A stretch of DNA of 64,000 nt from Metarhizium brunneum (lineage: Eukaryota > Ascomycota > Sordariomycetes > Hypocreales > Clavicipitaceae), in the NCBI RefSeq assembly GCF_013426205.1, contig NC_089423.1, positions 2,976,001 to 3,040,000 on the forward strand, written 5' to 3'. The notes beneath the pieces are model-generated. The model was not told the DNA's origin. It ran no database searches and was given only the letters and a program-made list of their open reading frames with translations. The position numbers and the translations under genes were made by a program. Shown here piece by piece: positions 46,467 through 57,849 of the stretch (the stretch's first letter is position 1; each line of letters starts with the position of its first letter).

Positions 46467-48207
46467 ATGCCCAGCATCATTCTCACGATGACGAACCTTC
46501 GAAAGGCATTCATTGCCGCCATTGTAAAGAGCTTGCTTCGAGGCAAGTCTCTAATACAAGCCTTACTCTCCTTCTGGGTCAACCCTGGCATAGCCGAGGG
46601 TGGCAAAGGGAACTCAACAAAAACGCTACAAGATTTTCTCAAAGATGCCGAGGCTGCGCTCCTCGGTCCTGTTAGTGGCAATGGTCTCCAGGAGCTTTCC
46701 GCAGGCTTAAAGAAGCAATTTGTTGAACGCTTGCAAATAGATGAACAATGCATGTTGCCTTCTTATAGCCATCAGCTGCCGTTGGGCAGCGAATGTGGAC
46801 AGTACCTGGCTTTGGATGTTGGTGGTTCGACTCTGAGAGTCGCTGTGGTGGAATTGCGAGGTCGTCGGGTGGATGCTGACAAGCAGAGTGAAATCATCAG
46901 CATGCACAACTACCGGATTGGCAAGGATGTCAAGGATCTAGAGGGAATGGACTTTTTCAACTGGATGGGCCAGAAGATTGCCGAGACGCTTGCCGAGAGT
47001 GGTCAACATGAGAATTCTGAGGCGAAGCCTCTTCCTATTTCTTGTGCTTGGAGCTTCCCGATTGAGTAAGTATTCACCACCTGCACACACTTTCTAGTAT
47101 TGCCGTTTTTACTTATCGCATTAAAGACAAACTTCCATGGGGAGTGGCAAGCTCCTCCCAATGGGTAAAGCATTCTTGGCAGACCGAGGCTTGTTGGGTG
47201 AAGATCTTGCTGGAATTATCAAGCAGGCTTGCAAGCAGTCTGGTCTTCACGTTGAACTGCGAGCCCTCTTAAACGACTCTAGTGCTTGCCTGTTGTCACG
47301 AGCCTACTCTTACACGTCTACTCGATTTGGTCTTATTCTGGGCACGGGTGTCAACTTGGCGGCGTACATGCCCGTCCAGAGTGTCGGCATGAAGAAGTTT
47401 GGAGTACGACCCAAGGGTTGGTATGAGGAGGCTAACCACGTCATTGTTAATACGGAACTAGGAATGTTTGGCCACAACATCTTGCCGCTGACAAGATGGG
47501 ATCATGCGTTAACCAAGCAGCATCCTCGCCCCGATTTCCAACCCCTCGAGCATCTTGTTAGCGGCATGTACCTTGGCGAGATTGTCAGACTGGCACTTCT
47601 TGAAGCTATTGAAACCACTGGGCTACTTGGTGGTGTTGTGCCTCATTCTTTGAGGACTGGTTACTCCCTAGGCACGGACACGATTTCTATGATTGAAAGG
47701 TACGGCAACACTTTTGTCTTTGGGTCCGACTGTCAACTAACTAACAATTCAAATAGCGACACCTCCCCAAACCTCGAGGAGGCCATAAAGACCTTTTCGG
47801 ATCGACACCCATCATCATATACACCCACTAGCTCCGATCTTATTGCTATCAAAGCCCTTTCATCATTTGTTTCTATTCGCTCCAGCGCTCTTGTCGCTAC
47901 TTGTGTCTACACGCTATGGGACCTGCGTCTGGATTTTGAGCAACAATATGTCGATACTTTGCTCGAGTCGTCCCCAGAGCGTAAGCGTGTTGAGGATGAT
48001 ATGAAACTGGAGAGCACTACGGTTGCGTTCAACGGTAGTGTGATCGAAAATTATCCTGGATACCTCGCAAACTGTCAACGTTATTTGGATGAGTTGATCG
48101 AGAGCAAATGCTCACCTGAACCACGAAGTATTCGTCTCATTGCGGCTAAGGAGAGCTCATTGTTGGGGGCTGCCGTTGCATTGGCATGCGTTGAGCGAGG
48201 TGATTGA
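46467..48207 (+). CDS. hxk3: Hexokinase-family protein, probable GlcNAc kinase
   Basis: By position in the cluster this should phosphorylate GlcNAc to GlcNAc-6-P. Exons 46467-47065, 47127-47699 and 47757-48207 join to 540 aa. The hexokinase motifs are present but altered. The phosphate-1 loop reads LALDVGGSTLR (114-124), where GGTN is usual. The sugar segment reads SFPIEQTSMGSGKLLPMGKA, where a WTKG motif is usual. The catalytic Asp is D250 in LLNDSSA, phosphate-2 is LILGTGVN (269-276), and sugar contacts N308 and E310 lie in VNTELGMFG. Such changes fit altered sugar preference, as for the T. reesei HXK3 and yeast-type GlcNAc kinases. Intron 2 is 57 nt, a multiple of three, and has no stop codon. 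Met8 (46488) is an alternative start. Confidence 0.87.
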
Positions 48208-49359
48208 GCTGGAAAGCTTTTTTCCATTTTGTTAATTTGGAAGAGCCAATGGCATATTTTTTTGGCGAATGGTTGGCGAATAGCATGTGATACTTCTGTA
48301 AGTTGAGGGATGGGTTATTCGCTCCCTTTTCCCTCCTAATGTTTTACATTGGACATCGTGAGTGTGCGGAGAATGAAAACGCATACTTAGAGGCGCAGGC
48401 TAGCATTGCTTCACATTATGCTTTAATGTTTCTTTTATAGGATCTAGGGGCGGACTTTTTATTCAGGTTGGCAGTGTATATAACCGCGGAGGTCTTGAGG
48501 CGGTGTTATCTCAAGCGCTTGGGATATGAAGGTCAGCAAACCGGGCCGCTTACGGCACTACATACGTTCAAAATGGCGATATTAAAAATCCAAGATGGAA
48601 AGATGCGCTTGAAGAGCAAAGACTCAAGGTTGTCTTTACTAGATTAAACAAATATTTGCTACTTGCGAAACGAGTAAAGGTGCTTGTTTGGAGTGGAACA
48701 GAGTATCTGTAGGATGCATTTATACAGCACTAGTGGCTAATTGTGCGACGGATATATCACAATACATACCAAGTGTCTACCTGCTAGGTAGGTGGATTAG
48801 TGCCTAGCACTTGTTAGATTGCGTTATATACAGTTAGATTATCAGTTTTTTTTTTCGTTTTTTTTTTTTTTTTTGCAATATATCAGACTTTTGAATAGTA
48901 CGTGACAATTGAGGGGCTGTCTCGTGAACCTTCAATGTTGGAAGTTACTTAAGTATGATAGCTGTACTGTCACTAGAACCAGGGGCCACACGTCCAGTGA
49001 TTGCCGAGGTGGGGCAATACCTAGTAAATGTAATGAGTGACCTTGGCTGTTGTGTGCTGATCAACTATGATGCAGGTACTATTTACTCAACGCGGAGTCA
49101 GGTGACCGCCTGCCTTGTTCGCGTTTTGTTCCGCTTCGCGCCAAAGGGGACCCCATTACAAAGGCACGCGTTCAGGCACAACAAACAGGCAGACAGACAG
49201 TCTTCGATTAACGACGTAATTCAAGCGCGCGGCCTCATAACCAGGCAGAGCATACCGCCAGTGTTAAATGTATTAACTTAAATAACAGAAATTTTTCTTT
49301 CGGCATTGTGCCGCACCACATCAGCAACGCATTTTGCTCGTCGGACCACACCCATCACA
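48208..49359. other. Intergenic, hxk3 to Brc1/Rtt107 gene
   Basis: This contains the hxk3 3' region, a T-rich run (about 48,847-48,875) and the next promoter. No gene is seen. Confidence 0.6.
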
Positions 49360-52119
49360 ATGGCTGCCAGATCGGGCGTATTCAACGAGTGCGCTGTCGC
49401 GTTCGTTCCTAGCAATGAGCTCACTCCAAAGTTAATTGGCGACGTAAGCAGGCAATATGCTTCTGAACACCAATTCAGTTGACTCAAATCGGTTTGATTG
49501 ACTGATTTTGTCTAGTTATCCCGCATTATAGAAGACAACGGCGGTACGATTTGCGAACCCCGCCGCAACGGCTCAATTCCCATCGAAAAAGCCACGCATA
49601 TCGTTTCAAACACCATCAACTTTGAACAATATGTCGAGTCTCAGGCCATTATGATTCCCGTCGTATCAGAGCACTGGATCTCGACTTCAATCATGAGGAG
49701 GAAAGCTGCACAAGTCAGGCCGTTCTCTCCGGATCCACGAATGATCTTTGCCGAAATTGTTGTCACCTGTGCGGATTTGCCGCTTATGGACAAGGAGAGT
49801 ATCATCGGAGCGACGATGGCACTGGGAGGACAGGAATCTAAAGATGTAACCAGATTGACTACACACATTTGTGCGTTGAGCATGGATGCGCCAAAAGTCA
49901 TGGGGGCGCTTGAAAAAGGATTCAAGGGCAAAATTGTTCTGCCTCATTGGTGAGTCGTGGTAATTTGGAATAAATGGCTAGATTTGACATGTGCTAATGA
50001 GCCAAAGGTTCGACGCCTGCTTCAAGCTTGGCAAGAGGATAGATGAAGAACCGTATCTCCTGCCGGATCCAGAAGTAATGAAGAAATCAAGCGATGATGC
50101 CATTAGCATCCCTGCAAACAAGAATTTGGTTGGTGCGACTTCAGTAAGCCCTGAGTTTCTGCCCATCGCCGCCGATAGCCAAGGCGCACGACCTCCTGTA
50201 ACGGTTTTCCAGGATAGAGCGGTTATGCTAGCGGCAGACCTTCACATTACTGCGAGGCTAGCAAAGGCCATTGGGGATATTGTTCTCGATGGAGGGGGGA
50301 AACTGGTTCGCAATGTTGACGACTGCGACATGTACATTTGCCAGTATCGCGACGGCGATGAGTACATCCATGCAGCTCAGTCTTGCAAGGAAGTGGGTAG
50401 CCTCTCATGGTTGTATTCACTCATTGTGAATAACCAGTGGCAAAATCCCCTTCACCGACTTTTACACTATCCTGTACCTCTAAATGGTATTCCAGGCTTC
50501 AAAGATCTTCGCATCACTATATCCAACTACGGCGGGGAAGCAAGGATCTACCTGGAGAATCTTATCAAAGCTTGCGGCGCAGAGTTCACCAAGACAATGA
50601 AGGCAGACAACACGCATCTGATAACCGCTCGCGATTCTAGCGAAAAATGCAAGGCGGCTCCGGAATGGGGTGTTGCAGTTATCAACCACCTCTGGATTGA
50701 AGAGAGCTACGCTAAGTGCGAGCTTAGGGCCATTAACATCTCCAAATATAACCACTTTCCCCCAAGAACCAACCTGGGGGAGATCATAGGGCAAACCTTT
50801 TTAGACGAGTCGAGAATTAGGGACTTATTCTATCCCGGTGGCGAAGAGAAAGTGTCTCCCAGCGCGAGGAGAAAGAGAAAGATCCTGGAAGCTGCAGCAG
50901 ATAACGCCTACCATCGAGGTCCTGCAGAGGGGGTCGTCATTGGGCGTGACAAAGACTTTGACGTCATGAGGGACGATGAAGAAGACCAAAATCCGTCCTC
51001 CCTGAAATCGAAGAAATCCACCGCCGTCGAGACACCCGCACGCTCCCGCCGTGCTCACTCCGGCAAGGAGAACGACACCCCGCCTGCCATGTCGACTGGT
51101 AGCCGTAGCGCCAAGGCGAAGGCAAGGGACATTTTGCAATGTATTGCGCCTGATATTGCCTTGTACGAGAAAGAAAAGAAGAGACACAGCAAAGCCGGGG
51201 CACCGTGGGGTGGCAAACGAGCCGCAAACTTGGCTGAGAAAGAAAAAGACAGCAAGACTGCCACCAGCCCCAAACATAAGCAAGAAGACGAGGATGAGGA
51301 TACGAAGCGACCATCGAAGAAGCAACGGCCGTCATTACCGGATGTGCATATGAGACTGGTGGTTACTGGCTACACTGGATGGGTTGGAGACAGCAAAAAG
51401 GAGGATCACGACCGTGTAAGTTGCAACGGAGCAAGGAGCATGTATCTCTGGGAATCCTATTTTATACTAATTGTGCTCTTGTATAGAGAAAGATGCGGGC
51501 TCTTGGAATTCTGATTGTACAGGAAGGCCAAGCCTGCGACTACCTCGTCGCACCTCAAGTGGTGCGTACCGTCAAGTTCCTCTATGCGCTAGCTCGCGGA
51601 GCGGTTGTCCTTTCGTCCGACTTCATCGACAAGGTCCTCGAAACTGGAGACGTGCCCGATGTGGATGACTTCATTCTGCAAGACCAGGAGGCAGAGCGCA
51701 AATACAAGTTCAAGATCGAACGGTCGATGGCTCGAGCCAAGGCCAACCGAGGCAGGCTGCTCCAAGGAATCCCCATTTACTGCACTGAAGGGGTTCGAAA
51801 GGGGCCGGAGAGCTACAGGTCCATAGCGGAAGCCAACGGAGCCATATTCAAGCTCTATCGCGCGCGGAGCGGCACGACCATCAAGCCGACAACGGCAGAA
51901 GAGGACGGATTCGCTAAGCCAGAGCCAGTGTACTTGCTGTCGGGCAATAGCCCTGATGAGAAGCAAATGTGGGTGCGATTCAGAACCATGGCTGAGAAGG
52001 GTAACATGGAGTCCCGAATTGTTGACCCGGATTGGTTACTGGATGTGGCCATGGCACAGGAAGTGCGTTTCGATGAGAATTTCTTGATTGAGAAGCGCAA
52101 CCAAGACAAGAGTAGCTAA
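49360..52119 (+). CDS. Six-BRCT DNA damage scaffold (Brc1/Rtt107)
   Basis: The product is a probable scaffold that binds phosphorylated histone H2A and repair factors at stalled replication forks, like S. pombe Brc1 and yeast Rtt107. Exons 49360-49443, 49516-49949, 50008-51415 and 51487-52119 join to 852 aa (Brc1 is 878). BRCT signature Trp segments are visible: SEHWISTS (W82), LPHWFDACF (W173), LSWLYSLIV (W307), NHLWIEESY (W402) and DPDWLLDV (W825). The fifth repeat has VVLSSDFIDKVL, with Phe at the Trp position. The order is four N-terminal BRCTs (about 1-420), a charged linker with KRKILE, KKQRP and many KEK runs (about 450-620) suited to nuclear import, then the C-terminal BRCT pair (about 620-850). 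It converges on VPS25 with 212 bp between stop codons. Confidence 0.87.
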
Positions 52120-52331
52120 ACGGTGAGTCTTTGCGACTTGACCAGGCGTGCCATGGGAGGGAGGAGCACCGGAGTACGGAGTTGGAGCCTAGATACCAAA
52201 GTGCTCATCAAAGGATTTCTGTTTCTGGGGGTTGGCGGTTGTCTTTGTTTGTTTTGCGGGTGTCTCGGTGCCGATGGGACAAGAACAAATCCTTGTATAT
52301 GCTGCCTGTTGCACGATATAGCCGTAATCAA

Positions 52332-53024
52332 TCAGAAGAACTTGACGCCCAGAGAGTCTTCGGAACCAAATATTTGAGCTTTGCCCCGCTTGACGAGAAC
52401 ATTGAGAGCCTTGAGTAGGACCTCGCTGTCCATGCCGTGTAGTTCTGGTAGGTAGGCAGGCAGGCAGTTAGCACCAGACAGGTTCCCGGGCCATGCAAGC
52501 AAATTTGGCGCATCAAACGCGACGCCACGAGACCGCGACGTACCTGTGCCTCTTGTTCCCTCCCCATCAGTCAGCTCGTAAAGGGTCAGCACGCTGCCCT
52601 TTTGCGCGGTGTCCTCGACGTAGGCCTCGACCAGGGCCGCCCACTCGTCGGGCTTCTTCCAGTAGACGTAGACGACGTCTCCGTCCCTGGCCTTGTCGCC
52701 GCCGGCGTACTCTGCCCTCCCGTCCTTGCGCATAAAGTCGATGACCTGGCGGATGTCGGCGGGCACCAGGCGGCGGTTGATGCGGATGTTGGAGAAGAGG
52801 GCCGAGTCCGAGGCGGACGAGAGGGAGAGCTTGAAGAGGCGGTGGTGCTTGGCGTAGGAGAGGATGAGGGAGGACCACTTGGTGAGTTGGGCGTGGTGCG
52901 TGGTGAGATTCGGCTGGGGCGTGAAGAAGGCGGGGAAGTGGTATTCACGGGGGAAGCGGAATGATGCGTCCGGGGGTTGAGATGGGGGTTGAGGCTGGGC
53001 GGGCGATGTCGAAGTCGATGCCAT
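52332..53024 (-). CDS. VPS25: ESCRT-II subunit Vps25
   Basis: The product is a subunit of ESCRT-II, which helps sort ubiquitinated cargo into multivesicular endosomes. Exons 53024-52544 and 52444-52332 join to 197 aa (yeast Vps25 is 202). The N-terminus has REYHFPAFFTPQPN, the proline-rich contact with Vps22/Vps36, followed by HAQLTKWSSLILSYAKHH. The two winged-helix halves end with the highly conserved ELHGMDSEVL, ALNVLVKRGKAQIFG and DSLGVKFF. The 99-nt intron is a multiple of three with no stop, so an unspliced reading gives 230 aa; splicing restores the family sequence GTELHGMD. With the Lsb5-like protein it is the second endosome/ubiquitin gene in the window, but they are far apart. Confidence 0.92.
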   Translation of the reverse strand: MASTSTSPAQPQPPSQPPDASFRFPREYHFPAFFTPQPNLTTHHAQLTKWSSLILSYAKHHRLFKLSLSSASDSALFSNIRINRRLVPADIRQVIDFMRKDGRAEYAGGDKARDGDVVYVYWKKPDEWAALVEAYVEDTAQKGSVLTLYELTDGEGTRGTGTSRSRGVAFDAPNLLAWPGNLSGANCLPAYLPELHGMDSEVLLKALNVLVKRGKAQIFGSEDSLGVKFF

Positions 53025-53960
53025 GGTGTGAGTGAGTAAGTGTGGTGATGGGTTGTGGTTGTGGTTGTGGAGAGCTGCTCCTGTACGAATGTAATGTACC
53101 TAATGTATGGCGGATGGGTGGGCCGAGTACAAGGCGCGCGCGAGAGGGTTGGCTGGAGGGGTAAAGAAGGAGGGGCACATTGTACTTCGTACTTTATGTA
53201 TATCGAGTACCCGGTGCAATCGTCACGTTGGATTATACGGCGCCCGGGGTGGTCATTAGCGGGAAATAGTATGGGCATTTGTTCAAGGCGCATCAGGTCT
53301 ATACCTTTTGCGCGAAGCGGATACTGCTTCACATGCAGCCTGCCGTAGGCTCTGGGAGTTTCTACTGCGATATGGACAATGTATTTTTTGCCCCTTATGA
53401 TGGCGCACTTTGTGTTGGGCAGATGGCGCACTACCGCTTGGGTTTATGTCGCAAAAACTCACGACGCCGTACTTACTGTACAGGTTTCCAAGGGAGGATT
53501 TTATAGCTTGGATTTTTAAGAATATGTCACCAAGCCAATCAATCACCTCATGCAGTTCCAGTCCGCTGGTTCCTCGTAGTCGTTGTAGATAAGACGGAGG
53601 CGGCGACTAAGACACCAGCCAATCAAATAACGACGCGGTCGTTCCCTATCAAGGTCCACTATTATCATGACGATAAAGCATCTGAGCGCAGGTGCCGAGG
53701 AGACGTCTGGTTTGGAAGAGGAAAAAAAAAAGGAAAAAGGGGAGGAATACAATGAATCGTAGGAACTGGCATCTATGCTATACGCATAGGAGAACTTTTC
53801 TAAAGTTGAAAAAAAAGAGAGGTGGGCAAGCCAACCCGTTTCGCACAAAGATGCGACCTGAAGGAAGATGAGCAAAGCAAAAAGCAAGGCCGGATCCAAC
53901 ACATCCGACAGTTCCCCAGAATCGATCAAACCCTGTTCTCGACTCGCGGCACTGGGCCTT

Positions 53961-53968
53961 CTCCGCGG
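53961..53968 (+). promoter_or_regulatory. Possible NirA site CTCCGCGG
   Basis: CTCCGCGG matches the Aspergillus NirA consensus CTCCGHGG and lies 373 bp before the nitrite reductase start. NirA is the nitrate-specific activator of nitrate and nitrite reductase genes. Chance expectation for this motif in 1.3 kb is low but not negligible. Confidence 0.5.
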
Positions 53969-54021
53969 ACCCTGGAATCTTGCTGATTCGGATAATCGGC
54001 CTCGAAATGATTGGACATGCT

Positions 54022-54051
54022 TTATCAGGAACACGGCCCCCGCGCTTATCA
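54022..54051 (-). promoter_or_regulatory. Two possible AreA GATA sites
   Basis: TTATCA occurs at 54022-54027 and at 54046-54051, each a TGATAA (HGATAR) on the minus strand. Paired GATA sites close to a NirA site are typical of nitrate-assimilation promoters under nitrogen repression. Confidence 0.45.
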
Positions 54052-54333
54052 TCATCCCATCGCTGCATGGCGAACTTGCGAGCAGCCAGGGCCAATGATG
54101 GTGGTTGCGAATGGAACATTGCGTCAAGCTCCGGAGATGTTTGATTCTAGATACAAGAGTCACCTGATTCTGGAAATATGAGACCCAGATACCGTCAAGA
54201 ACAAGCGTCTTTTTTTGTTTGTTTGTTTGTTTGGTTGATGATTCTTGTCTTTTGCTTGTTCCTTCTTTCCTTCACTCTCTTTGTCGGTAATCGTCGTCAC
54301 ATAGGAATACACTGCAGAAAACTGTAGATCAGA

Positions 54334-57300
54334 ATGACGACGGACAAGAAGAGAGTAGTGGTTGTGGGGTTGGGCATGGTAGGAATAGCCTTCATGTACG
54401 TTCTTCTTCTCCCTCGGCCGCCATGAAAGGAGTATTGACCCTGGTGCCTAGAGAGAAATTGTTAAAATATGATGCCCACGAACGACAATACACAGTCACT
54501 GTTCTCGGTGAAGAGTCCCATGTGGCATATAATCGCGTCGGGTTGACGAGCTTCTTCGAGCACCGTAAAGTCGAAAACCTGTACATGAATCCTCTGCAAT
54601 GGGTATGTCGCTGCTGAACCAAAGAGAAATGGGAAAATGGGATACATCTAACAGGCGGCGCAGTACGATGAAGCCAGCGTCTCGCTCGGGTACCACATCA
54701 ACACAAAGGTCACATATATAAACTCGGCCTCCAAAACAGTCACATGTGAAAATGGTGACATACTCCCCTACGATATTCTGGTCCTGGCCACAGGTTCACA
54801 CGCCTCATTGCCACGCCACACACCCGGCTGCGACGCCAAGGGCGTGTTTGTCTACAGAACTATTGACGACTTGATAAATCTCATTGACTTTGCTGCCGAG
54901 CGCAAGGAGAGCACGGGATGTGTCGTCGGCGGTGGGCTCTTGGGTCTTGAAGCCGCCAAGGCAATGATGGACCTCGAGAGCTTCAGTTCCGTCAAGTTGA
55001 TTGAGCGCAACGGGTGGGTGCTCAGCCGCCAGCTTGACCAGGAGGCAGGGGGCATGGTTGTGCAACAGGTCGGTGATCTTGGCCTAGACGTCATGCTGAG
55101 CAGGCGTGTGAGGGAGATCAAGGTCGATGGCGCGAATCACGTCGTGGGTGTAGTCTTCGAAGACGGCGAAGACCTCGATTGCTCGACGGTGTGTTTCGCC
55201 ATTGGCATCACTCCCAGGGACGAGCTGGCCAGGGCTTCAGGGCTCGACTGTGTCCCGCGGTGCGGAGGCATCGCCGTCGGAGATGATTTGAGAACCAGCC
55301 AGCCCGACATTTACGCCATTGGCGAGTGCGCAAGCTGGCAAAGCCAGACGTTCGGCCTCATCGCCCCCGGCGTCGAGATGGCCGAGGTCCTGGCCTTTAA
55401 CCTGACACAGGCCAAGCTCCACGCGCCGAGGGTATTCAAGCGCCCCGACCTGAGCACCAAGCTGAAGCTCCTGGGCGTCAACGTCGCCAGTTTCGGCGAC
55501 TTCTTCGCAGACCGAGACGGGCCAGCCCATCTTCCTGCCAAGTACAAGAAGTTGGTCAACGGCGCGGCCAAGCAAGCGCAGACGGTCAAGACGCTCACCT
55601 ACAAGGACCCCTTCCAGAACATCTACAAGAAGTACATCTTCACGTCAGACGGGAAATACCTCCTCGGCGGCATGATGATTGGTGACACAAACGACTACAT
55701 CAAGGTCGTCCCCATGGTCAAGACCATGAAGGAGCTAGACGTCCCGCCTAGCCAGTTCATCCTCGGCGCCAAGAAGGACGGCGACGGCGACGACGGCGAC
55801 GACTTGCCCGACGACACGCAAATATGCTCCTGCCACAACGTCACCAAAGCCGACGTCGTGAACTGCGTCAAGGACGGCTCATGCAAGGACCTGGGCGCCG
55901 TCAAGTCATGCACAAAGGCCGGCACGGGCTGCGGCGGGTGCATGCCTCTGGTCACGACAATCTTCAACAAGACCATGGCGGCCATGGGCAACGAGGTCAA
56001 GAACCACCTCTGTCCGCACTTCAGCTACTCGCGCGCGGAGCTGTACCACATCATCAGCGTGAAGCAGCTCAAGTCCCTGCGCGAGGTGATGCGCGAGGCG
56101 GGCAACGACGACACCAGCTCCGGCTGCGAGATGTGCAAGCCCGCCGTGGCGAGCATCTTGGCCTCGCTCTGGAACCAGCACGTCATGGCCAAAACCACCC
56201 ACGGCCTGCAGGACACAAACGACCGCTACCTGGGCAATATCCAGCGCAACGGCACCTACTCTGTGGTGCCGCGCGTGCCGGGCGGCGAAATCACCCCAGA
56301 CAAGCTGCTCGCCATTGGTGAGGTAGCCAAGCAGTATAACCTGTACACCAAGATCACCGGCGGCCAGAGAATCGACATGTTTGGTGCCAAGAAGCAGGAC
56401 CTCGTGGATATATGGAGCAAACTCGTTGCAGCAGGCATGGAGTCTGGCCACGCCTACGCCAAGTCCCTTCGCACCGTCAAGAGCTGTGTAGGCACGACCT
56501 GGTGCCGATTCGGTATCGGTGACAGCGTAGGCATGGCTGTCAGACTAGAAGAGAGGTATAAGAGCATCAGGGCACCGCACAAGATTAAGGGTGGCGTGAG
56601 CGGCTGTGTGAGAGAGTGTGCAGAAGCCCAGAACAAGGAGTATGTTCTTTCCCTCCTCCTCCTCTTCCCACTTGTACTTGATCCTCAAGAGTCAAGACAA
56701 AACCGCTAATCACAGATCCGCAGCTTCGGTCTCATCGCTACAGAGAAGGGGTTCAACATCTTCGTCGCCGGCAACGGCGGTGCCAAACCCAAGCACTCTG
56801 AGCTCCTCGCCAAGGACGTGCCTCCCGCAGACGTGGTCCCCATCCTCGACCGCTACCTCATGTTCTACATCCGCACGGCGGACAAGCTCCAACGCACGGC
56901 AAGATGGCTCGAGAGCCTCCCCGGCGGCATCAAGTACCTCCGGGAGGTGATCCTCGACGACAAGCTCGGCATCTGCGCCTCGCTGGAAGCGCAGATGAAG
57001 GGCCTGGTGGCCAGCTACTTTGACGAATGGGCCGAGGCCATCAGGAACCCCGAGATGGTGGCCCGGTTCAAGCAGTTCCAGAACACGCCCGACACCGTCG
57101 ACAGCATGGAAACAGAGCAGGACAGAGGCCAGTCTCGTCCCGTCTACTGGCCCAAGGAGCCGGCGGCCCAGGACTTTGGCAGCATGGGAGGCCGGTGGTC
57201 CAGCACGGCGTGGGAGCCCGTCATCGAGGCCGTCTACTTTGACGGCGCGGACGAGCTCCCCAACGGCATCTCGGCCACCGTCAAGCGCGGCGACACGCAG

Positions 57301-57849
57301 CTCGCCGTGTGGCGCTTCAGAGGCAGGTACTACGCCACGCAGCAAATGTGTCCGCACAAGAGGGCCTTTGTCCTCTCGGACGGCCTGGTCGGGCACAATC
57401 CCGCAAAGTCGTGCTCCAACGACAACGACAACGACAACGGCGGCGGACAGCAGTCGGCGGCGCCCTGGATCTCGTGCCCGCACCACAAACGCAACTTTGA
57501 CATGAGGGACGGCTCCTGCAGCAACGACGGCTCCCTGTCGATTGCTACCTTCTCGGTGGAACCGCGCGAGGACGGCCTGCTGTATCTCAAACTGCCCCCC
57601 GTGGAGGAGCTGGACGCCGCGCTGGGGACTACGAAATGGAGAGTCCGCAAGGGGGAGAGCGGCGACTCGCCCTTTGCAGAGCTCGACAGGAAGATGCAGC
57701 TCGTGGGGAGGAAATCGCGAAGAGTCAACGGGATCAAGCCGACTGTCAACGGGACGCTCGACGGCTCGGCCGACGGAACAGGCTCGGAAAGTGCCCGTCC
57801 TGCGCTCATGGCTGGTGGAGGAGGTTGTGGGAGTGCACCGGATTGGTGA
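54334..57849 (+). CDS. niiA: Assimilatory nitrite reductase, NAD(P)H
   Basis: The enzyme reduces nitrite to ammonium with six electrons from NAD(P)H. Exons 54334-54395, 54452-54602, 54655-56639 and 56724-57849 join to 1107 aa, the usual size. In order: FAD-binding [10 protein letters not shown] (8-17), the NAD(P)H site [12 protein letters not shown] (about 161-172), the BFD-type [2Fe-2S] cysteines C462, C464, C497 and C500, the siroheme/4Fe-4S cysteines C682, C688, C722 and C726 in GTTWCRFG and GCVRECAEA, and a C-terminal Rieske domain with CPH (C942, H944) and CPHHKRNF (C984, H987). The Rieske halves are 39 residues apart, longer than usual, because of an Asn/Asp-Gly-Gln insertion around 965-980. 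No nitrate reductase gene is next to it in this window. Exon 3 is markedly G/C-rich at third positions. Confidence 0.97.

Larger units (their letters stand above)
53025..54333. promoter_or_regulatory. Divergent region VPS25 / nitrite reductase
   Basis: This holds both promoters. On the nitrite reductase side it carries one NirA-type site and two AreA-type GATA sites, listed separately. No gene is seen. Confidence 0.6.

Noticed and set aside
56710..57486. 258-codon minus-strand frame opposite nitrite reductase exon 4
   Set aside because: Shadow of a GC-rich coding exon; the plus strand carries the clear Rieske domain.
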